This document shows, one piece after another, positions 50,289 through 63,423 of a stretch of DNA of 64,000 nt. The notes beneath the pieces are model-generated. The model was not told the DNA's origin. It made no database searches and saw only the letters and a list, made by a program, of their open reading frames with translations. The stretch lies in the NCBI RefSeq assembly GCF_022458985.1, contig NC_061779.1, positions 18,397,001 to 18,461,000 on the forward strand, given 5' to 3'. Numbering within the stretch: position 1 is the first letter of the stretch; every line of letters begins with the position of its first letter. This DNA is from Mugil cephalus (Eukaryota > Chordata > Actinopteri > Mugiliformes > Mugilidae). The position numbers and the translations under genes are program-made.

Positions 50289-53200
50289 ATGGACGACGAC
50301 TTTGAACGCCGCATGGAGCTGAGGAGGCAGAGGAGAGAGCAGATGCGCAACGAATCTGAAAAGTGAGTAGAAAAAAATATGTAAACACACGTGCACATGT
50401 CCAGGCCCACAGATTCAACCACGGGGGAAATTCAGTCCAGAAAAAGGTGGAAGTCTTACAAGCGCTATAAAAGGGAAGAGGACCTATTATCTTAAATCAG
50501 GGTCTCATTAGTTTTATTAGTGTTTGACTTCTCGACTCATCATTTATAAACCAAACTGGATACGTTTATATTTGATTTATATTGGGTCAACATCTCCCAA
50601 CTTTTATAAACCACGTGTGCAGTTGTTGCCAAAGTTGTCAGACAGCAGCTGATTCCACAGCTCACAGATCCAAGGATGAAGTGTAGCGTGTAGATTTATT
50701 AAACTGATTTAGCTGAGGACAAATTTTTGCTATAGTGTGAATTATGAAATATTTTAGTGCTCTCTGAGACTTCTCTTCTGTTCTGTCTGTCTACTAATGA
50801 TCCATTAGGGAAGGTTTTATGATAGGTCCTTGTGTATACATACCCTACATGATATATGCGGTTTATTATGAGGGCGTTGTGTGTCTCCACATGGAGCAGC
50901 GCAGTGAAGCAGAGCTTGAATGGTGCCCTGGTGATGATGACCCAATGATTAATGTCCCACACTGGCCTTTTCACTCATTAGGGACTCAGTCAGGTGCTGA
51001 TGTTTGGATTTATCTTGGCCTCTCCGTTGTCTCCCTTTCTTAATTTCTCTTTGTGTCCAAACGTGAAGCGAAGTAGCAGGCTAAATCTGGACTAAATCTC
51101 ATAATATGGTGAGAAAAGGGAAAATGATCCACAGTGATGCAGTTCTTTATATCCAAACAATTCAGTGTCAGTGGACACAGAGATAGAAAAATGGACTTGT
51201 CTGACTGAGAAAGGCCAGAGCAGACTCTACCTGCTAAAATCACTTAGTTCCTTTGGAGTGCAGGGATCACTCATGGGGCCCTTCTATGACTCTGTGGTTG
51301 CGTCAGCTGTAAACTACACAGTGGTCTGCTGGAGCAGCAGCATCTCATCGGCACGACACGAAAAGATAAACAAGGTCAACAAGGTCTGCTCTGGTTTGGG
51401 ATGCCCTTTTGAGCCTGTGGAGTGAGGTTGTGGGTGATCCGAAGATGGAAGCAAAGCTGTCATCACTCCATGACATCCCCCCCAGTGTTTTAGCAGCACT
51501 GGGCAGCGCCTTCAGCAGCCGAATGCTTCACCCACACAGTGTGAAGGAACGTTACCGCAGGTCCTGCTGCTGTGAGGGTGAACAACTAAGCCTGCTCTCA
51601 GTAGACCACAAACATGGAACTTCTATTTTATTTCAGTTTTCATTTTTTTTTTTTTTGTATTTATTTACTGTTTGCACTGTTCTTTAAAGTGTGATGCAGC
51701 AACACTGCAAAACCCCCAACTGTGGGAAAAATAAAGGATTGTTTTTATCTTATGCTGCCTCAAAGCAAAGCTGGAAGGAAGTCCACTGGGCTTGTTGGAG
51801 CTTTCTTGAGGACAATTTGCCGTCAACCAAGTGACGTCTTCAATTCTAAAGAGTTCAGGTTTTTATTTGGAACTTGGAAACCCCAGACAAGATCAATTGC
51901 CTTCCTTTTAGTATTGTTTCCGCAATATTATGACCTGGAAGACTGGGATTATCTTCCCAGACAACAATGAAATTACAATTTGTTACAGTGGAAATGTAAA
52001 GTAGTGAAGTAAATGTTATTTCTACATGACTAAGAAGTTTATTAATATCCTTAATATCTCCCGGTAGAATAGAAATAAATAGAAATAAAATGATTCGTCG
52101 CTGCAAAGATCCATTCCGTCATTTGCCCTCATTGTTTTCTTCCACTTCAGAAGCCCTGTATCATTGCTGATGGACTCCTGCCGTTGAGTGCGTTCCTTGC
52201 AATTTTCTCACAGTCTTGCAGCCAGCCCTGCCAGCCATGCCAACCCAGCCTGCCCTGCCTTCTCTGCCTCTCACTGCCCCACAGCCTCCTCTCAGAATGC
52301 TGCAGACGCTGGAATGTTTTCATTTTTATTTCAGCACATGATAGCCTCCTCTGAAACCTTTCGACTCCCTTTGATTGGAGTTTTCCATCTTGCTCAGTGC
52401 AGCCAAGCATCACTCATCATGCTTCCCTCAATTTAACGTGTTTCACATCCCCTATGTTGGTTGTCTGAAAATGGAACTGTAACCTTTTGGTAGCGCCCAA
52501 TCAGCAGGCTTCTAGCGTTGGGTGGAGTTGTATCTAATCAGATTACGTCCTTAATAATTTCTTGGGGTGGCCTGTGCCATTTGGAGGAACATTGGCCTGC
52601 GGGTTGTTGGACTTCTGCCTCGTTTCGGTTGTTGTTTCTGTTTTAAAGACAGAAGGGATTCTTGTGGTTGCCATCCACCTCTGCTTCTCACAACATCTGT
52701 AAATCATTGTGCTGTGAATTCAGGAAGAGCAGAAGGATGTAATACCAGCGTGCGATCCATGGGCCATTTCAAGCCTTCTCCTCGCCTCATAAAGCCTGGT
52801 AATGCATGGAAAGATTCTCCCAGGCATGCTCAAGAAACTCACATGAACATGTTTTCACAGTTGGATGTAGTTCAACGACATTATTGAGTGAGATGGAGAT
52901 GACGAAGGGGAAAGAAAGATTTATTGATGATTTTGTCCTTTATCTCTTTGTCTTCCTCTGTGCTTCCCTCTCTTTCCACCACACTCTCTGTTTCAATATC
53001 CTTGTTGCAGATTTACGTGCCAACAGGGGCATTCATCCTGACATCTGAATGTGGAGTCTGTGTTTATAATTATTTTTAGTCCGTTTTCCCACAGTTACTG
53101 CATGTCCCTCATCCGACATGCCTTTTGTGGTCAGCTGGAGATGGCTTTTTTTGAATAGCTCCCAACCTGGGGGGTCAGAGTCCCTCAAGTGGTTCCAGAA

Positions 53201-56200
53201 CATTTAACACACCACCAGATATGTTATTTTTTGAATAACGTATCTGGATTTTTGTATTTGCATCATGTTCGTTTTATATGAGGAAAACAGTCCTTCAGCT
53301 CTAAGCCAGAGCAAAAATATGCGCTTGTGCTGATCACAAACCATATCCACACTAATGTAGCCTTCAGTTGGAACTTGGAAGCTTGTGGCTGCGACATGAG
53401 AAGTCACGAACACAAAAATGCTTGGCGTTCCAATGGTAACATCAATGGTAAATCTTATTGGACACTGGCTACTAGGCAACTATGGATCCAAGCGACAGAT
53501 GCTAACAGTTTATCAAGCTAATGACAGGTAGGTATAGCGGGTTGTCCACTAGCCAAAGAGTTAGCGGTTCCATCCCTGAAGTGTCTTTGAGCAAGACACT
53601 GAACTCCCAGTGGTTTGTGAATGTGTGTGTGCTCCTATTGAATACCAATAGGTAGAAAGGCGCTATACGAAAACAAGGCCATTTACCATTTACCGAAGTC
53701 TTGAAAGGATGAGGCTGTTGGGAACGTCAACACATGTAAACACAATTCACTTATATCTAATTTTTGAACGCAAACGTTCTTAAAACTTTTCTCTTCACAT
53801 GGTAGTAAATATCTCAAGAGGAGCCAATCATGTCATTAATTTGAATTTCTATACTTTGTACGCAATTTGGTAAACATGAGCCCTAGAATCCGGCAAACAC
53901 AAGTACACTTAACTTTTTAAGATAGCTAAACGCTTAACACTATCACACATTTCATGGCAAAAATTTCATGCACTCGCTGAAACACAGTTATATGATAAAG
54001 CCATATGACTGAAAACAAAGCTTGCTTTACAGTATATTCAGTTTGCATCACCATTTTCAGTTTGAAAATGGGGTTTTAAGAATAGGTGACTTCACTTGGA
54101 ATAATCTGTTTTCCTTGTTTTCTGAAATGTACCAGTCAGTATTAAGTAATCCAGAAGTTTACATTTAATCGTCATCGTCATTAGATCATAGAGCAATTCC
54201 AGACTTTTTAAATGAGTGTCCCATTTTAGGGTTAAATAGAGGAAAGATTTGTTAACGAACGTACTGTGTCTTTACACGTACTGTTGATCCATATTTGTCC
54301 TGTGTCAGGGCGGGTTACACCAATGTGGATGACAATGATGATGAGGAAGCTAGGAAGAAAAGGAGGCAAGCAAGGGAGGAGAGGAAGAAGATGAGATGCT
54401 TAGAGGAGATACTTCCCACTGGTGGTTTTGGTATTTAGTGTGGTAAGAATAGACCAGAGAAGAAGGTTTGAGGACCTAAGGTCTTTGTTAATTATAGTAA
54501 GTATTTACCTGATTCACACACAGCTGTCTGCCTCATGTAAACGACAGATGAAGACTGTATTATTATACTGTATTATGGTTATTGACTGGTGACTGAAAGT
54601 AAACCATGCTCGCAGTGAAGTCTGCAGTTACATTAACAATATTAATACTGTTTAGATGGATTACACCACTCACCCACTGAGTGCTTTTTGGACTCCGCTG
54701 AGTGAGGAACGAGGGTTATTGTGTATTATGTAACACGCAAATTACAGCTTATTTAATCGCATCCATGAAGAGAAACAGCTTTGGGGGAAAAACGCAGGGG
54801 CCCATTTTAATGGTCCCGTCAAGCTTTGACATTCAGAAACTGCCCCCTGAGGTTTTGCGGTTCACGTACTGATATTTTCTCTGGTGAGCCCCAACAGAAA
54901 GATCCACTCAGGATCCCTCACGCGTGATCACACAAAAGTATTTTATCGCAGTCGGGGTTTGCAGGTTTGAGTTTGGTTGGGCTCAACTTTTCTTGCATGA
55001 TGAATGAATGGATTTCACTTTCTTTCAGCACGGACTCCTCCGGGCTCGGCGGCGGAGGATCAGAGGACGACCAGGCCCTGCTGGAGCGCCTGGCCAAGAG
55101 GGAGGAGCGCAGGCAGAGGAGGATGAAGGAGGCCTTGGAGAGGCAGAGGGAGCTCGACCCCACGATCGGCACCGCCAACGGCACGGACAGCGCGCTGGAG
55201 GAGCAGTCCTCCACCAGCAGACAGCGACGTAAGGACGACGAGGAAGAGGCAAAGAGTGAGGAGAAATCTGCACCGGAGGAGGTGACACACACTGATACTA
55301 ACTCCTGGAGGAAAGAGGAGGAAGACAAGAGGGAGGATGTGAATGTAAAGATGTGTTTCGTGGTTGTTGTTTTGTTTTGTTTTTTAATGTGGAAGCACGC
55401 ACAATTAGTGGTTTAAGATTCGGATGTTGTTGTGTTTTTTACATGTATCAGGAATCTGTTGAAGAATCCAAACCACCAGCCACAACAAACGAGGTACAGT
55501 TTCTTCATTTTGTGCAATTTTGACGACGTGTGTGCATGAAGACCCCAAATTTCATAAATATAACTTTATAATGTTGTAGGAGGTTGAGGAGAAATCTGAA
55601 GAAGCTGAGGTGGAGGCTGAGCAGCCCAGCGAAGCGAAGGAAGATGCCGAAGAGGAGGCTGCACCGGCTGCTGACAACGAGGAAGAGGAAAGGAGGAAGA
55701 AGGAAGAGGAGGAGGAAAAGCAGAGGATAGCGGAGGAGGAGAGGCAAAAACGAGAAGCCGAGGAAAAACTCAAGAAGGAGGAGGAAGAAAGGCAACAGAG
55801 GGAGGAGGAGGAAAGGAGGAAGAGGGAAGAAGAGGAGAAGCAACGAAGAGAAATGGAAGAGAGGCTCAAACAAGAGGAGGAGGAAAAGCAGAAGGAGAAT
55901 GAGGAAAAAACGAAACAAGAACAGGAGGAACAGCAGAAAAAGGAGATGGAGGAGAGGATGAAGAAGGAGGAGGAGGAGAAACGGCAAAAGGAGGCGGAGG
56001 AGAAGAAGAAGCAAGAGGAGGAGGAGAAGCGGAGGAAAGAAATGGAAGAAAAGAAGAAAAAGGAAGAGGAGGAGAAGCAGAAGAAGAAGGAGCTGGAAGA
56101 GAAGAAGAAGAAGGAGGAGGAGGAGAGGCGGAAAAAGGAGGCGGAAGAAAAGAAGAAGGAGGAGGAGGAGAAGCGGAAAAGGGAGGCTGAGGAGAAGAAG

Positions 56201-59200
56201 AAGAAAGAGGAGGAGGACAAGCGCAAAAAGCAAGAGCTGGAGGAAAAGAAGAAGAAAGAGGAGGTACTGATGTTATTAGTGGCTCTTATTCACACAGACA
56301 CTTCAAAAAGCCTGAATGAAGGATTAGTATTAATGAAGCAGACATTTTAATGGAGCACAGATACTTATTACTTGAGATTAAATGACATGGTGGCACGTTT
56401 GATCCATCTCTCTGCAGATATTTGCAGTATGACATGGTTTTGTGGTATGGGGACAGAGCACAGTGCAGTCACACTGTCTTCACTTCACATCTGCCTCGCA
56501 TTCACTGCAGCCCTTTGACTCCACCATTGTTTGGTGGCTGCTGTCTTTATTATTTCATCAATCATATCTCTTTCTCTTTGTATCCTGTCTGTGTGAAGGA
56601 GGAGAAGCAAAAGAAATCCGGACTTAAGGAGAAGGTAAAACCAAACCGACTGTCATTCAGAATACTTTACGTGTCTAATATGCCTCTAACATGTTTGACG
56701 TAACTGGATCTTGTATTCCCTCCTTTTGGAAGAATGAACCAGCCAAACAGAACGGAGCACTGGAGAACAAATTTAAGAAAGCAGAGAAGACAACGAGGTA
56801 AATCTATTCAGACTTCTTCTTGTTCATCTCCTTCCTTACATGTAGTCGTACTGGACAGTGTGGAAATATTACGAGAAGAGGCAAATTTCTCACACACATT
56901 ACAAAAGAAAAAAGAAAGTGTGATAGTTCACATGCGATCAGTATATTCGGGCATGTGAGTCCAGTGACTGTGTTGTCGAGCAGGGACGCGGCTCCATCCT
57001 CCAAGGAGGAGGCCGAGCGAAAGGAGGCCGAGCGCAAGCTGCTGGAGCTGCAGCAGCGACGGAACAACGTGGACAATGTGGAGATCGAGAAGATGAAGCA
57101 GAAGCAGCAGGAGTCAGAGGCCGAGCTGGAGGAGCTGAAGAGGAAGAGAGAGGAGAGGAGGAAGATCCTGGAGGAGGAGGAGAGGCAGAGGAAGCAGGCG
57201 CTGGAGGACAAGAAGGCCAAGGAGCAGGTGAGGACATCCTTTACGCCGAGAAATCTGATTCCTTCTTCTCCCGGTGCTTTGGTTTGATTCGGTCATTTAT
57301 CATGAATCGCGGCACAGATGGCACATTTCTGACAGCATGTTGCGTTGTTTTGCAACAGGAGGAGAGAAGGAGGATGAAGGAGGAGATTGAGAAAAGGAGG
57401 GCGGAGGCTGCAGAGAAGAAAAAACAGATGGGGGAGGCTCCGAAACCTGCCTTTACTATCAGTCCCAAAGGCTCTTCTAAGGTGAGTTTTGGAGGCTCAG
57501 ATAGATTCAAGTTCTCCAGGAAAAAAAAAACAAAAAAAACAAGAAAACTACGACTACAAAGAAATTAAAGGTTAAGTTTTTTATTGGCTTTAGCATGTTG
57601 GCAAACAGTCTTTGTTTTATTTAGCCATTTATTGCCAGCGCAATAATAAAAAAAAAAAAATTATCCAGAGTAGAAGTAGTTTGTGATATCATTTGTAATG
57701 AAGATTGATACTCTGGTCAGAAATGATTTAAATCTACAGTCAGTTAGGTTAGCTTAGCTTAGCTTAAAGATGGAAGAACACCCACCAGCAACCATGAAGA
57801 CTTTATTCCAGCATCTCCGTTGCTCCTTGAGTCTTGTCATCACTGTGATGTTGTGGAGACTCAAGGAAGTTATTGCTCCTGATTATGTCCTGCACATCCG
57901 TAACACGGCATCTTGTCATGACATTACATCGTGGACAAACATATTAATGAGTGTGCTTTAGAGGGCGGTAGGTGGATTTTGTTTAAACTTCTGTTTCCAT
58001 TCATTGCGGCAAGATAAGCTAAAAGCAGCTTCACATTCACCAAAAAGATAAGAGATTGATATATATTTTCTCATTAGTTACAGGGTGGTGATTGAGTTTT
58101 TGTGTTTGTCATTCCAAGTTGAACGGCCTGTCCTCGTTTCCCTATATGGTCATCTGTGTTTCCTGGCTGCTGTGGTTGTTTTGCTATTTCAATTTCTGCC
58201 TTTAATTCCTTCCGACATTAAGTATATATTATTAGTTGACAAGAATAAAAAAAGAAAGTCACGTAAGCGGTCGTCGTTAGTGAAATATGACAAGCGAATC
58301 TGTGGAAAAATGCTGAGAATTGTTTGCAAGTACATGGATGGTATAACTCACTTTGAACAGCGGTGCGTGTGTGTGTGTATGTGTGTGTGTCTGAGCTGTG
58401 TCTGTGTGTGTCTGTGTGTGTCCTGGCTCTCAGACAGCCAGTCTCTCCAGTCCAATCACTCAGGCACCAACCAACACAGTGTCCAAGCACAGAGAGACCT
58501 TCCCAGGGACAGACTGGTCCGCCTCTCAGCGAGGTCACCGTAGAGACAAGAGGGGAGGCCAGGACAACGTGACCGTCTCAAAATGTATTAATGTCTGAAT
58601 GGTTTCTAATTGTTTTGTACAGATCGGTGAGAAGGCAACGTTCCTCAGCAAATCTGCCCAGAAAAGGTGAGCTATGAAGACTTTTACTAGTCTAGTCTAA
58701 GAAAAAATAATAATTGAATGAAACTATGTTTGGTGGCCTTTCTGATGCCTGGCATGTTGTTGGTCCATACAGCACCGTAGGCAGAGTGGCACACACTCCA
58801 ATTGTCTCCAAGATTGGCAACAGACTGGAACAGTATACTTCTGCCCTCCAGGTGAAACTCTAAAACATTATTCATTACATTACATAGCATCATTAACTGT
58901 CCACTGCAGAGGTTCATTTAAGAGGTAGTTTATTTTAGTTAAAGTAGCAATGCAACAATGGAAGATTGTCAACTCTATGTAAAGATCCTGGGTTTAAAAT
59001 TTTACTAATACGAGGAAGAAACATTTGCAAGAAAGTACTCTCCATATGCAAAAAAAAAAAACTTATATTTATATAAAAATATATTTAAACTATATAGTAT
59101 GACATTATGCATTAGGACTATGCACAGGACTATTATGCATTAAGAAGCATGTTACAGCTGTAGCTAGGATACAGGAGGACAATAGGCATTTTTTAAAATA

Positions 59201-60977
59201 TATTTTTTATATTTATAACATATATATATATATATTTTTTTTTTATTTTATTTTTATTTTTTAATAAACATCTTCATATCTTTTTCTTTTTACTATAGGT
59301 TCCCAAGAGTGTTTTTTATATAATTATTATTTTTTTTTATGATAAAGTCTAAGAAAGACTAAACTACCTAAAATGTAGTCCTGCTCCATTCAAAGGATCA
59401 CAAGACAAATATACGTATCATCTGTGGTAATTTATTGGACAGTAAAAGTTTGCAGAGAGTGCGAAACATAATCCACATTTGCCACTGAAATGCAAAGTAA
59501 ACGTAAAGTATGAAATAGCATAAGATGGAACCGATCAATCAAAGCACAAATGTTCTAAAGTATAAGACTTGAGTAAATATACTTTCCACCCCGATCCTCC
59601 CAGCAGCAGTGCTGTATTTGTCCATGTAAAAGCAGTTTAATCCATCCTTCCTCTCCACAGGGAGCCAAAGAAGTAAAACCCCCCAAGTCTCCGGTGCCAG
59701 ATATTCCCACAGGAGGAACACGCAGCATCAAAAGCATGTGGGAGAAAGGCACCATCCCCAGCTCCTCTGAAAGTCCAGCTCCTGCAAGCAAGGTGGAAAA
59801 AAAAAAAAAAAAGTAGAGGGGCGGACAGGGTTGCTGATGTGTAGAGCGTTTAAGCATTTAAGTGTTTGTTTTTATCCCCCCCTAGGATTTGTCTAGCATT
59901 AAAGGAGGGGTGACTGGCCGTGTCAACAGTTGGATGGCAAAGCCTGCGGAAGCGGAGAAGACGGCAGCATCTGCACCTGCAGCGGCAGCTTCACCGGCAC
60001 CAGCAGCAGCAAAGCCGGCAGTAAGGCCCCGATAAATCCTTCTCTCGATCACGCACCCACACACTATTGTAAAAGGGACGCCAGTGCTACTTCAGCAGAG
60101 TAATCCCTTGATATTCAGCACACGTTAATGTCCTGATTTACACATCAACATGCCAGCCTTTTGTTGGCTGCAGCCTATAGGTCCCAGCTCCAGCGGGTGG
60201 ACAACGCTGCCGTCTGGAGTCTAGTGACACCACATGGACAGTTTACTTAACACCATCCGATCCTCCGACACGCCTTCTCTGTTTTATTCTATGCCAACGT
60301 TTTTGATGCACGTGTTTTAGTTGTGGTAAATCAAAGCACAGAAGAAGAATTAGCAAACGACAGTCCAGCGGTTTGGTGACAGGTGGCTGAATGCCAACAT
60401 GCCTTCTCGCTCGGCCGTCTCTTCCACCCTCCAAACATCAATCGCTTTTTCTCCTGTGAGCGTTTCACAGTTATGTCGCAGCCCATGAACACCGCTGTAC
60501 TTTAAAACGGGCCGCTTATGTCGGTTTGAGTTTGCTTCCCGTTGCTCTGCATCGCCGATCTCCTTCAGGCAACTTTAAAGGTCAAATGCAGAGACATGAA
60601 ATCCGGCGTCACAGCGGCGACAAAACAACTGAGCAACAGGAAACTTAATTGGTGCGCTGCCGTTTAATTTGATTTATTTATAACCAGGTGGACCTGATAA
60701 ATGAATTGGGTCACTTGTAACAGGGTCCTTGGTGGACATTGTGTCCTTTGTCTTGCAGTAGGACACGAGCTGCTAATCCCACCAGCTCGTCTGGAGACAC
60801 AACACTATGTCCCCATGCAGTAGCGTTTCTGGATGACGCGCAACATTGTTCTGAGGCAAGATTTATGAGCGAGATATCTTCAGTGTCAAATGTCTTGGCC
60901 AGAGAAGTCGCGGTGGTAACCTTGCTGTAACTTTTGCGGTAACACTTCCCCCTGATGGGTGGAAGCTGCACAGCGAC

Positions 60978-61054
<77 letters not shown>

Positions 61055-63423
61055 CTGTATTTCTGTACTTTCTCTTGTATATTCTCTAAATATTTCTGCC
61101 TTTCTGTCCCCCCGCGCTCTTCTCCTCAGCTACGCTCACTCAAACTTTTCCTGCTGTTTTCTGTCTACTCTTCAAACCAGTGAAGGTACCACTTTTCACA
61201 CTTTCACCTTCAACTCTCACTACCAATAATCAGAAGCATAATAAACATGTTATAGGATCATTTGTATCCTATGTTGGAAAAGAATCCAGTGCATTTACAC
61301 CAGTAGTGTGCTGTTACCACTGCTGTCAAGAGGAATATTGTCATTTTCTCTACCATAGTTGCATTAAAATGAGGCATAACTAAACAAATATCATGAAAAA
61401 AACAATATAATACCACGTTCTCAAAGATTACCAAAAATCCATTTCAAAGACACAGCGTCTGCTTCAGATACATTTCCACCAAGGAGACATTCCTCCCCAC
61501 ACGTTACACAATTTATAGACTACTTGGTGGACATGCTGTCCTTTGGGACATTAGCTGCCCAGTGTTTGAGAATATTAAATTGTTCTCCCTTCACACCCCA
61601 TTAATCATCACTGATATGTGTGTGACTACAAGCATTTAAAGGGAGAGGAGAACCTTATACCAATACTTTAGTTGTACCTTAGTAAACTGCGTGAGACTAA
61701 CATGGCCGTGGGGTCTTATCTGTGACAGGATGCAAAACCAGCTGATACCGGCAACAAGCGCGGCATGTGGGAGGCCAAGAAGGGCTCTGCACCTGCCAAG
61801 GTAACGCACATCCTTGTCCTGTAAAGGGCGACTGTCTTTTTCTTTTGTTTTTTAAATTTTTTATAATGACATGGTCTGTTTGTTTGTTCCATTCAGTCAA
61901 CCTAATAGATGAGTAAAAGAGGTAATTTGTCAAACTGCTATATGGCAACAACACTCAATGCTCCCCCCGCCAGGCATGATGCGACAAATTTGTGAAGTTC
62001 AACACTTGTGCTGTGTCAATGTGCATAAACTTGGAATGGTTTTTAAGTTGTTTTGATTAAGGGTCTATATGAAAGTGATTAAGTGGTGTGGGGGTCAGTA
62101 AAGGCGGTAAGTATTTTGCCTTAGCTGGTTGTCTTTTAGTCAGTGGTTGTCGATTTTTACATACTGTATATAAAAGATGGACATAGCCACTTAATCTGAG
62201 AAGTGAAGACAATGAGAAATGTCTTATGTACAGTTTAACCCCCTGAGACCTTACGTCCTCATATGAGGACATTAAGTTTTAGGTTTTATTGCTGCTTATT
62301 CTATTTCTATGCTTCATTTAAACTCCACTGGTTAGTGGACACTTTAGCCATCTAGTGGTAGAAAAGGGATATGACACGCAAATTTAACAAATTTTATCAA
62401 TGCCGACGAGCTACAACCTCGCTAACTAGCAAGTACTCGTTTGAGGACATTGGGACTTCATTGTTTGCAATTCTGTATAAACAGTTTTATATTTTGTCAC
62501 ATATTGGTGACTTTATTATAATATAAATAGTGAAATAATCCCAGTGTCCACATACGAGGACATCGTTTTTTCACTGTAGCTATGTCCGTCTCTTACATAC
62601 TGTATAGTCTATGTTTTTTTTTGTGAAACATTTTATGCAGAACACCACCACATTAGTTTTCATACAGTCCCTAACTCATGTTGGTAGAAATATGAAGTAT
62701 CTTACATGTCAAACGTCTGAGCTGCCGGAGCAGAAATGGAAACGTTAATCTTGACGTGACGAAGGACATGGCTGCCTTAAGTGTGGCACACCCAGAGAGA
62801 CGCATCACATAAAACATGTACTATCATCAATATGACTTTGAGGACATAAATAGGATTCTCACTACAAAATATTTTTGCCTTATTTGAATGTGAGCTGTGC
62901 GCTATTATAAAACATTTTGGCTGCGCCGTGCACAGCTTCTATGAGTCAGATGGTAGCAGGACTGCAGCGGGTGCATGCGCTTGAGCTCGAGTGCCGTGTT
63001 TGGTGTATTTTCTTCAGTCAGAAGTGCTTTGAAAAGCAAAGAAGGTGTCGCCTCGATCTAGGGTTTCAATTCTCTTATGTATCAACAGCAGATAAACAAT
63101 ATTTTGGATGTCAACACATTGTATAATACCGTACGTCTTGCTTTCAGAATCTGAGCACATTTTCTGTTTAGTATATTATCAACCCATCAAATGAGGCTTT
63201 TTCCCTACTTTACTTTTAATGTATCTACAGTCAGAACGCAACTTTTGAGTTCATTTTTAGAATTAATTCATTCAGTCAGGAGGTGTACACAGAAACAAGG
63301 AATACGACAAGACCTTGCACAACTGACTTAATTAGTTTTTCTTTTCCTGTTCCTGTTTTTTAATTTATTTTCCGTCATTGTTTCAGGTGGCAGTTGGAGG
63401 CAAGAACAAGTTTGTCACTAATG
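50289..63423 (+). CDS. cald1: Caldesmon 1 (actin/tropomyosin/calmodulin-binding), 3' end beyond window
   Basis: Thin-filament regulator that binds actin, tropomyosin, myosin and Ca-calmodulin. ATG exon 50289-50362 (MDDDFERRMELRRQRREQM). Then 54309-about 54421 (YTNVDDNDDEEARKKRRQ), 55029-55344 (ALLERLAKREERRQRRMKEA), 55452-55493, 55580-56263 (228-codon E/K/R-rich region), 56599-56634, 56733-56797, 56984-57227 (MKQKQQESEAELEELKRKRE), 57359-57481 (EEIEKRRAEAAEKKKQM), 58623-58666, 58773-58851 (VSKIGNRLEQYTSALQ), 59661-59792 (RSIKSMWEKG), 59886-60020 (GRVNSWMAKP), 61729-61800 (NKRGMWEAKK) and 63387-63423 (phase 1, continues). Phases agree except at the exon 2/3 junction. The blocks match caldesmon's N-terminal myosin-binding and C-terminal actin/calmodulin-binding regions. 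Located directly after bpgm, as in human 7q33. Confidence 0.93.
51149..51740 (+). mobile_element. 3' fragment of a non-LTR retrotransposon (LINE)
   Basis: The plus strand encodes the end of a reverse transcriptase reading KGQSRLYLLKSLSSFGVQGS, then FYDSVVASAVNYTVVCW and, after a frame change, SLHDIPPSVLAALGSAFSSR and KERYRRSCC. This order is characteristic of the RT C-terminus of jockey/L2/Rex-like fish LINEs. A short A/T-rich 3' end with AATAAAGG follows. It is 5'-truncated and frameshifted near 51.41 kb. Confidence 0.8.
53530..53696. mobile_element. tRNA-derived SINE-like repeat
   Basis: GTTAGCGGTTCCATCCC resembles a B box. It is followed by GTCTTTGAGCAAGACACTGAA, TGTGAATGTGTGTGTG, AGGCGCTATACGAA and CCATTTACCATTTACC, a block order common in fish interspersed repeats. 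The usual middle part is shortened. Confidence 0.6.
55580..56263 (+). repeat. cald1: Purine-rich exon encoding a repetitive charged helix
   Basis: The coding strand of this cald1 exon is almost entirely A and G for over 500 bp. After an acidic lead-in it encodes units of roughly 15-17 residues built on E(A/M/L)EEKKKKEEEEKRKK, repeated irregularly. The pattern predicts a stable single alpha-helix with i to i+4 Glu-Lys pairs, like the smooth-muscle-specific central region of h-caldesmon. The reverse strand is accordingly rich in Leu/Phe/Ser codons and open, which is an artefact. Confidence 0.85.
57490..58620 (+). other. cald1: cald1 intron with GT-rich stretch
   Basis: About 1.1 kb between the KKQMGEAPKP exon and the next one. 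Contains a short imperfect GT-rich segment (58360-58425). No additional exon seen. Confidence 0.5.
58852..59660 (+). other. cald1: cald1 AT-rich intron
   Basis: About 0.8 kb, very AT-rich around 59.04-59.34 kb with a short (TA)n run near 59220. No exon seen. Confidence 0.5.
60021..61728 (+). other. cald1: cald1 intron with long (GT)n
   Basis: About 1.7 kb without coding potential. The only clear feature is the dinucleotide repeat near 61.0 kb. Confidence 0.5.
60981..61052. repeat. (GT)36 microsatellite
   Basis: Thirty-six perfect GT dinucleotides, expected to be highly polymorphic. The Val/Cys-rich open frames across it are artefacts. Confidence 0.98.
61801..63386 (+). other. cald1: cald1 intron with possible MITE
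   Basis: About 1.6 kb. Around 62.24-62.58 kb the motif GTCCTCATATGAGGACAT and the related TCCACATACGAGGACAT sit about 290 bp apart, separated by AT-rich sequence, which suggests a small non-autonomous element. Ends and duplications were not resolved. Confidence 0.35.

Larger units (their letters stand above)
50363..54308 (+). other. cald1: cald1 intron after the ATG exon
   Basis: About 3.9 kb. Holds a LINE fragment at 51.15-51.74 kb and a SINE-like repeat at 53.53-53.70 kb. Phase and homology give no evidence for a further coding exon, but a small one cannot be excluded. Confidence 0.45.

Noticed and set aside
55505-56233. Minus-strand open frames of 224-242 codons, very rich in Leu/Phe/Ser
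   Set aside because: They mirror the homopurine cald1 exon; composition follows from the E/K codons on the other strand and there is no gene signal.
60959-61229. Val/Cys-repeat open frames
   Set aside because: Artefact of the (GT)36 microsatellite.
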